Shown here one piece after another: positions 57,041-64,000 of a stretch of DNA of 64,000 nt (positions are counted from its first letter, which is position 1; the number at the start of each line of letters is the position of its first letter). Source of the DNA: Haliclona indistincta (lineage: Eukaryota > Porifera > Demospongiae > Haplosclerida > Chalinidae). The notes below the pieces were generated by a model. That model saw only the letters and a program-made list of their open reading frames with translations. It did no database searches and was not told the DNA's origin. Location of the stretch: positions 5,888,087 through 5,952,086 of the forward strand of contig OZ024788.1 of the NCBI GenBank assembly GCA_964017065.1, written 5' to 3'. A program made the position numbers and the translations under genes.

Positions 57041-58249
57041 ATGCCGCCGTATCTCCAGCGCTGTATTCGCTACTACCGCGCGACAGCGTTAACAGTACTG
57101 GGTACGATTCTAGTATTCGCTTTGCCTATCAAAAGTGAGTCTAGCTAGCTAGACATGACAATCTAATACTATAGCGCAGTATAGTTAGCTTGTATAGTTA
57201 CTGAAATTTGACTGACATATTGTTATGGACACACCAGTCCTGTTCTATATAAACTGATCATGACGTGCAATGTTGTTACTAGTGTTTTGTGAAAACACAG
57301 GTCAGTGTCCAGTAACTGCACGACCAACTATTGTCAGTTCAGAGAATTCAGTGTGTCAAGTCTTGTCACAGGGATCACTGAGTTACACCTGCAGCATTAA
57401 TGCTCATAGTCTCATCTGGATCAGTCCAGTGTTCAGTGGTAGCATCACTATTACAACAGTACGTATGGTAGGTCAAATACTAATACCAGCTGCAGGGGTG
57501 ATTCTAACAGTGGAGAACAGTAATAATACAATGTGTCTCAACGCTACTCTAAGATTCACTGGGCCAATAGCAGCTCTAAGAGCGCTCAATGGAGCAGTGA
57601 TGAGTTGTAACTATACTGATCCATTTGCTGGGCCTGGTGATGTTGTTACAATTGTGGTACCGGGTGAGCTTGCATGATGATTGCAAAATTCATGTTTCTG
57701 CATCAAAATTAAATATAATTATGGCGATGTTTACACTCAGTTATGTACCATATTTGTCTAGATTTTCCAGGGCCTCCACTATTGAATGTAATATCTCATG
57801 TATGTGATGTTAGTGACAATATGGGCAAAGCTGTTGTCCAATGGACTCAACCCACTAACACTGGTGGACAAGGTGTGGAGATTCAGCACTATGAGCTGAG
57901 GTTTATCCACTTGCGTGCGGCTGCGGGTACCTGTTCTCCTGGGCCTTGTGATAGGATCAATGCTACCATCACTCTCATCACTGGTCTAGAGTGTAACGCT
58001 TATTATGATTTTTATGTGAGAGCTGTCAACTGTAGAGGAGCAGGACGATTCAGTAACAGCACTACAATTGGGCCTATTGTACTACTCATCACTTGTCTGA
58101 TCATTAAAAGAGGTAGTAAAAACAAGTCTACTCCGCCACAGATACTATTCACTATGCCAGTATCTGATCATGAACTTGCTATTGAAACAACAACCAATGT
58201 AGCCTATGGTACTGCTCAAGCTACTGAAGACAATCATATTTATTACTGA
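57041..58249 (+). CDS. FN3-type receptor-like protein, copy 1 (membrane span shortened)
   Basis: Exons 57041-57134, 57301-57663 and 57762-58249 give 314 residues. Exon 1 encodes an N-terminal hydrophobic signal/anchor (TVLGTILVFALPI). Exon 2 encodes a Cys-rich beta domain of about 120 residues with N-glycosylation sites. Exon 3 encodes an FN3-like domain (PPLLNVI, WTQP, GQGVEIQHYELR, FYVRAVNCRG), then IVLLITCLIIKRG and a tail with NVAYGT and IYY-stop. Relative to the copy at 60251, an internal deletion joins the FN3 end (GPIV) directly to the last half of the membrane helix, leaving about 10 hydrophobic residues. It may no longer span the membrane. Confidence 0.75.
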
Positions 58250-58544
58250 GCAGATCAGTAAAGAGAATTTTTTTCTGAAAAAGCGTGATTAATTTCACTT
58301 TCAAGTTTTACCAAAGTCAAACTATCATGACCCAAACATAGCTAATAATATTTATGCTACAACAACAGGCATAGCTTGTGTATTATTAAAATTAATGTTG
58401 TTTTGCTGTTATGTTTTGCAATATAATAATGGTACAATGATATACAGTGCATGACTTCACTAATACTACCGCATTTATGTCAAAACACAAGCCATATAAA
58501 GTTGTATAAAGCTTCTGAAGTTCTTGATGATTATTGCAAGTAGG

Positions 58545-59000
58545 GCGGGAAGCTCAGTACGTGCATGCACTTCACTGAAAAAGAAAAAAGGACACAAACA
58601 AGAAAATTAAAAAGATTTTTATCGAAATCAAAAGGATGTAGGGATGTGAAATCTATCACTGGTGAGGTCCACAATGTAAACTAACAAGGAACAAGCATGG
58701 AATGGTAACACGATTGACTTGCTAACAGGCCATAGAACCTTACATCAGTGGCTGCAAGATCAATATTAATTTTTTGTCACAAGCTGAATGCACGTCGGGT
58801 GTCAGTCAACAGCAACTAGCTGAACTAGCTGTAGCCAACCATAGCAGCCACTGATGTGAGGATCTATGGTCTGTTAGCAAGTCAACTGTGTTACCATTCC
58901 ATGCTTGTTCCTTGTTAGTTTACATTGTGGACCAGTGGTAGATTTCACAACCCTACATCCTTTTGATTTCGATAGAAATTTTTTAAAATTTTCTTTGTAC
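58545..59000. mobile_element. Foldback element, family F copy 3
   Basis: Arms at about 58560-58760 and 58845-59000. Relatives at 21290-22320 and 48110-48570. Confidence 0.78.
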
Positions 59001-59079
59001 ATATGTGTTGATGTTTGAACATCGTATGACATAAACAATACTTCTAACATTACAATATAAATGGACATACCTTTACAGG

Positions 59080-60115
59080 CACATATAACGCTATAAATGA
59101 TACTGTATTTGGAACCACTTATCCTGTTCCTTTGTCCGATGTGCTACGATACCACCATCGACAACTCCAATAATTATACCAGCTCCTCACCTTGTCCTCC
59201 TGAAATATCAGCTTTGCCAGAATAGTCTTTACAACTAGACTGATGGCAGGAAATTTAAACTTACAAATGTACATTACCCTTATAAGGCTATTGTTTACAC
59301 TGATTGTTTGTACCAATGTCTAGCATGACACTTTCATCACCTCTTGCTACTTTTCCTGTTTTGGTTTTAGCATGATGTATTTGCACCAACTCCAACTCCT
59401 GGATTAGCTACAGCTTGCGATTCCTCCACAGATTGCTGCTCCAACTGCTAACCTCAAACCATTCTAGGACCAGGTACAATACTTCCTACAATTTGTGTTG
59501 ATCCTGAAGCTCCTCCTCTTCTTATAATCCTCCTGGTCCCACTGCTGCACCACTCGCATAGTCTCTACTACACTGCTTGTACATCATCATCGACGGCATA
59601 GCAACACTTTACCTCATCATAAAATGGAACTTCCTCAGAGTAATTACTTTTTGTCGACCATGTATCTACTGATCTTAGCCTTTGGTAGATGAGTTTCTGG
59701 CAGGTTGTTCTCTTTCTCGTCATTATTATCCTCAGTTTGATGATAGAAAATGAATCATGAAAATTTTAGTATTCTTTCACAAAGAGACAATAATTATCGA
59801 CAAAATAAATATTATTACAAAAATTAATAAGAATAAAATAAAATAATAAACTACCGACCACCTCTTCTTTTAAATAAACGTACTAAACTAGTTCCAATTC
59901 CTGTACCAGCTCCTGCTCAACCTGCAGCAGCTCAGTTCCTTCCACCAAGGGCTGCTCCAACTGCTAACCCACAGCTGTTCCAGGACCATGCAGGAAGATA
60001 CAATACTACCTATGATCCCACCGCAATGACAGCACCAATATATACCAGCACCTGTAGCTCCTCCAACTCCTGTTAGTCCTCCTGATATACCATGCACCCA
60101 CAGCTTTCTGGACAA
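59080..60115 (-). pseudogene. Decayed glycine-zipper copies
   Basis: 59340-59760 matches the decayed copy at 53580-54050, 59110-59320 matches 53395-53580, and 59860-60115 matches the intact genes with indels. The order mirrors 53.3-56 kb, followed by a receptor copy, so the whole unit was duplicated. Confidence 0.7.
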
Positions 60116-60250
60116 AAGAGCTCGCTACATTATTCCGCAAAGCAGAACAATCGCAAGCAAGATATAGGCGTGTCTTGACACGCTGACCTCATCTATATCT
60201 CCACTGATACATTGTAACTTGTTATAATTCGTCAGTATTCCGATTCCAGA

Positions 60251-61586
60251 ATGCCGCCGTATCCGGTTCTTCTGCGCTGTTTTCACTACTACCGCGCGAT
60301 AGCGTTAACAGTACTGGGTACGATTCTAGTAGTCGCTTTGCCTATCAAAAGTGAGTCTATATAGTCATGCCGGACAGTCTAATACTATAGTCCAGTATAG
60401 TTGCTTGCACTAGCTTGAAAAGTAACTGAAATCACCATCGTCATAATAATAAACTGACGTGCATGCAATGTTCAAGTTGTTACTAGTCTTCCGACAGGTC
60501 AGTGTCCAGTAACTGCACGACCAACTATTGTCAGTTCAGAAAATTCAGTGTGTCAAGTCTTGTCACAGGGATCGCTGAGTTACACCTGCAGCATTAATGC
60601 TCTTAGTCTCGTCTGGATCAGGAGTCCAGTGTTTGGTAGTAGCATCACCGTTACAACAGTACGTCCGGTAGGTCAAATACCAATACCAGCTACAGGGGTG
60701 GTTCTAACAGAAGAACACAGTAATAATACAATGTGTCTCAACTCTACTCTAAGATTCACAGGAACAATAGCAGCTCTAACACAGCTCAATGGAGCAGTGA
60801 TGAGTTGTAACAATACTGATCTATTTGCTGGGCCTGGTGATGTTGTTACTATTGTGGTACCGGGTGAGCTTGCACGATGATTGCAAAATTCATGTTTCTG
60901 CATCAAAATTAAAAATAATTATGGCGATATTTACACTCAGTTATGTACTTTCACTTCCATATTTGTCTAGATTTTGCAGGGCCTCCACTATTGAATGTAA
61001 TATCTCATGTATGTGATAGTAGTATTAATATGGGCATAGCTGTTGTCCAATTGACTCCACCCACTAACACTGGTGGACAAGGTGTGGAGATTCAGCACTA
61101 TGAGCTGAGCGGCTTGCGTGATGGTACCTGTTCTCCTGGACCTTGTGATAGGATCAATACTACCATGGCTCTCATCACTGGTCTAGAGTGCAACGCTATA
61201 TACATTTTTAATGTGAGAGCTGTTAACTGTAGAGGAACAGGACAACCCAGTAACAGCACTAGAATCGGGCCTATTGTACCATGCAATGTTTGTAAGTATG
61301 CAAATTGTGTGTCACTAATAATAATAATAATTATTATTTTGAAGTATTAGAAACGAGAATTACAGCCGCAACCATACTAACTGCATTGATAACTGCCATC
61401 ATCTCCACATTGCTCACACTACTCATCACTTGTCTGATCATGAAAAGACGGAGTAAAAACAAATCTACTCGGCCACAGAAACCAGTCACTCTGCCAGTAT
61501 TTGATCATGAACTTGCTATTGAAACAACAACCAATGTAGCCTATGGTACTACTCAAGCTACTGAAGACGATCACATTTATGACTGA
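60251..61586 (+). CDS. FN3-type receptor-like protein, copy 2 (intact)
   Basis: Exons 60251-60350, 60498-60863, 60971-61291 and 61345-61586 give 342 residues. An N-terminal hydrophobic segment, a Cys-containing beta domain (GQCPV, YTCSIN, VMSCNNT) and one FN3-like domain are followed by a full membrane helix (ILTALITAIISTLLTLLITC) and a basic stop-transfer KRRSKNK. The cytoplasmic tail of about 45 residues ends in NVAYGTT and DDHIYD. The two tyrosines sit in contexts typical of phosphorylation sites, but there is no kinase domain or true ITAM. Probably a small type I surface receptor or adhesion protein; the ligand is unknown. Confidence 0.78.
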
Positions 61587-62740
61587 GCAGATCACAGTGA
61601 AGATAATTTTTCTGGTAAAGCATATTTAATTTCACTTTCAAGTTTTACCAAAGTCAAACTAAGACCCAAATAATAATAGCTAGTAATAATTATGCTAGAT
61701 AATTTACACTCGTGTATTAATAAAATTAATGTTGTTTTGCTGTTATGTTTTTTTGCAATGTAATAATTGGTACAATGATATACAGTGCATGACTTCACTG
61801 ATATTATCATACTACCATATTTATGTCAAAACGCAAGCCATATAAAGTAGTATATGTATAAAGAAGCCTGGCACACTCTCACTAATTCTGTAATAATCAG
61901 AACAACATTGTATCATGCACAATGGGGTAATCACACTGAATTCTCTGTAATGACAGTATTACTGTTGTTATAATTATACAGATAAGTTGATCATGAGTAG
62001 CTAGATACTATACACAAAATTTTATGTAGTTACCAACTCTGTATGTGATGGCGGTGAATAACGTGAGCTGTTAACAGTTACTAGCACAATGCCTCAATTG
62101 TAATAGGTATCAGGTTATCAACAATGTGTGCAGTCACAACATTGCTCACTAAGAATAGGGGACAGCAAAAGCAAAAGATGTATCTATCATGATATTATTA
62201 TTATCATCTATCATGAGACCATAGATTTGGATGTCACAAAAACAGATATTAAATATACTTTTCATGACGTCCAAATCTACGGTAGTCATGACTATGAATC
62301 TATGGTAGCAATAACTAGTCTATAACTAGTGTCTGGTACTGGACCAGCTGGTGAGATAAAGAGGTTGTTATTAACGAAGTTAGCTTACTGTGTATGTATA
62401 GTGCTGCATTTTAATACAATAATTATGTAACCATAATCAATTTTCTTTTGTCTCTATCTTGCTTGCATGGTAACAGCAACTATTTTAATGCTACCTTTGA
62501 TAACTTTAAAAAGCTTGTTCATTTTTTACTCAAAAAGCCCGCCACTGAAAGTACTGACGTAACCCGTTAGTACAAGCAAGTATAGGGTGGGGCTCGTTGG
62601 AAGGTGCGGTGAAGCGTTACGCGTTCTTCTACCTGGCACTCTTCTATTCATAGTACTATGATATGTCTATGAGCCGGACCCCTCTGGACTGACTAGCAAT
62701 TCCCCTCCACCCATCTAGATAGATACTACATAATGTATGA
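61587..62740. other. Spacer after receptor copy 2
   Basis: 61590-61860 matches the 3' flank of receptor copy 1 (58250-58510). 62205-62315 contains an inverted pair around GATTTGGATGTCA. No gene is seen. Confidence 0.55.
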
Positions 62741-62860
62741 TCACACCAATACCATGCAGCTCTTCCAAATCCTACTCTTGTTAGTCCTCCGGAAATACCA
62801 CCCAGTCACCACTGCTGCGCCACCAACATAGCCTTTACGATCGCGCGGCGTCGATATGGC
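62741..62860 (-). pseudogene. Glycine-zipper gene fragment
   Basis: A short stretch matching the G-G-A-A-V-G-G region, followed upstream by GGCGGGAAATTTAAA at 62858-62872. Confidence 0.55.
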
Positions 62861-62977
62861 GGGAAATTTAAATTCAGAAATTGACATTACCCTTATAAGG
62901 ATATTGTTTACATGGATTGAAACACAAAATGTCTGAGCATGACACTGCAAATTTGTTTAAAAAATTAAAACCAGTCA

Positions 62978-63478
62978 TCAATTCTTGCCCTTTTTCCTGT
63001 TCTTTGTTTTAGCATGGTGTACTGCACCAGCTCCAATTCCTGCACCAGCTCCTCCTCCACTTGCTCCACCTGCTGCGGCCCCAATCCCTCCACCGATAGC
63101 TGCTCCAACTGCTAACCCCAAAGCTGTTCCAGGACCAGGGACGATACTACCTATGATCCCACCAACGACAGCACCGATACCAGCACCTGTAGCTCCTCCA
63201 ACTCCTGCTCCTGCTAGCCCTCCAGCTGCACCACCCACTGCTGCACCACCAGCATAGTCTTTACGATCACTGCTTGCACGCCTATCCTCAACGTAGCTAT
63301 CCTCTACCTTGTCAGTAAATGGAACTTCCTCTTTAGTTTTTGTCACGTACGTTCCTCCATCGAATTTAGCCTTCGGCGCACCTGGGATTCCAGTGTTTAC
63401 TTGCACTTCTCCCAAATGGACGTTTGTTTCTCTTTCTCGTCGTAGTTGCCCGCAGCCATTACTAGGATTAGCACTCAT
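62978..63478 (-). CDS. Glycine-zipper protein 3
   Basis: Single exon, 166 residues from MSANPSNG. About 85 polar N-terminal residues (RRERET, a TKTKEEVPFTDKVEDSY segment shared in part with protein 1) precede SDRKDYAGGAA. A G-x3-G-rich hairpin of about 65 residues with a PGPGTA turn and a KTKNRKKGKN tail follow. It is divergent from XRCC6: the two ATGs are 179 bp apart, with GGCGGGAAAATTCAA between them. Function unknown; a membrane-associating role is inferred only from composition. Confidence 0.8.
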   Translation of the reverse strand: MSANPSNGCGQLRRERETNVHLGEVQVNTGIPGAPKAKFDGGTYVTKTKEEVPFTDKVEDSYVEDRRASSDRKDYAGGAAVGGAAGGLAGAGVGGATGAGIGAVVGGIIGSIVPGPGTALGLAVGAAIGGGIGAAAGGASGGGAGAGIGAGAVHHAKTKNRKKGKN

Positions 63479-63581
63479 GATTGCTTAAACTATAGGCACA
63501 CAACATTAATAGCGTGCTAAGACTGGGAAATGATTAGTTTATTATTCCGGTACATGATGAATACACTAACCGACTTCTGAG

Positions 63582-63596
63582 GGCGGGAAAATTCAA
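63582..63596. promoter_or_regulatory. E2F-like site in the shared glycine-zipper 3 / XRCC6 promoter
   Basis: GGCGGGAAAATTCAA, 104 bp before the glycine-zipper ATG and about 62 bp before the XRCC6 ATG. Confidence 0.5.
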
Positions 63597-63657
63597 GCGC
63601 TATGAATAATTAACTCGATAAGGTTCTGTAGTCAGGTGCTGTTATTTTATAGAGATC

Positions 63658-63977
63658 ATGGCTGGCGGCTGGGGAGGAGGATGGGACGAGGGACTGGATG
63701 AGGAGGAAGAGGAACAGCAAGGAGGAAAGGTGTGTGATCAACTAGTCTCTAGTATAGCCATGTACCATGTATACACGTGGGTGCGCATTATTTAGAGTAT
63801 TATACTAAACTCACCTATAATCCCCTACATACAACTTGTAGTAGAGATAGTACCGTCTGTTATCTTCTACAGAGTTTTAATGTCACTAAGGATTGTCTTA
63901 TTCTTCTTGTGGATGCTAGCAAGCAAATGTTCATACCATCATCGAGTGGGGAGATACCATTTGAACTATGTCTCAAA
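63658..63977 (+). CDS. XRCC6: Ku70 (XRCC6), N-terminal exons, cut by window end
   Basis: Exons 63658-63729 and 63873-63977 encode an acidic N-terminus (EGLDEEEEEQQ) followed by the start of the Ku von Willebrand A-type domain: DCLILLVDASKQMF, matching SLIFLVDASKAMF of Ku70, then PFELCLK. Ku70 pairs with Ku80 to bind DNA ends in non-homologous end joining. A GT donor follows at 63978; the rest of the gene lies outside the window. Confidence 0.85.
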
Positions 63978-64000
63978 GTATGCAAGCAAGAGTAGATGAG

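Noticed and set aside
5579..63977. DNA-repair gene cluster (FANCE with Ku70)
   Set aside because: They are about 28 kb or more apart with unrelated genes and repeats between; proximity alone does not support a cluster.

Overview
The window reads as nuclear DNA of an early-branching animal, most likely a sponge (inference). Genes are split by many short GT-AG introns, often 45-60 bp. Recognisable animal genes are present: FANCE, Ku70/XRCC6 and DOMON/copper type II monooxygenases. The rest is AT-rich and full of non-LTR fragments, foldback elements and TTAA-flanked elements. No bacterial operon, CRISPR or phage feature is visible.

Layout. Positions 259-2441 hold the 3' exons of a dopamine-beta-hydroxylase-like copper monooxygenase (gene A). 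It is followed by a dead first exon of a sister gene, a reverse-transcriptase fragment and a FANCE gene (5579-8220). Further remnants and foldback elements fill the stretch to 12.8 kb. Gene B (12831-27423) is a full-length paralogue with 13 exons, one of whose introns is about 8.4 kb of nested repeats. From 25.1 to about 37.3 kb the first block is repeated in the same order: monooxygenase 3' exons, dead exon, reverse transcriptase, FANCE. This copy carries several extra insertions for which the first copy keeps the empty sites. Genes C (37417-40563) and D (42505-47587) are two more complete paralogues on the minus strand.

From 49.8 to 63.5 kb lies a different repeated neighbourhood. Three intact single-exon genes, and several dead copies, encode small proteins with a long Gly/Ala-rich glycine-zipper segment. 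They alternate with two copies of a small membrane-receptor-like gene with an FN3-like domain. There are also a frameshifted unknown gene, a C1/PH-domain gene fragment and a third, partial FANCE 3' end. The window ends in the first two exons of Ku70/XRCC6, which is divergently transcribed from the third glycine-zipper gene across about 180 bp.

How the genes fit together. The monooxygenases are predicted secreted or surface-anchored copper enzymes acting on small molecules or peptides; the substrate cannot be read from sequence. FANCE and Ku70 are DNA-repair proteins, and nothing here shows that their proximity is functional. The main story is recent local duplication with decay: in each FANCE copy a different lesion is visible, gene A has lost a copper ligand, and one receptor copy has lost most of its membrane span. 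All exon joins are my reading of splice signals and paralogue alignment, without transcript support.
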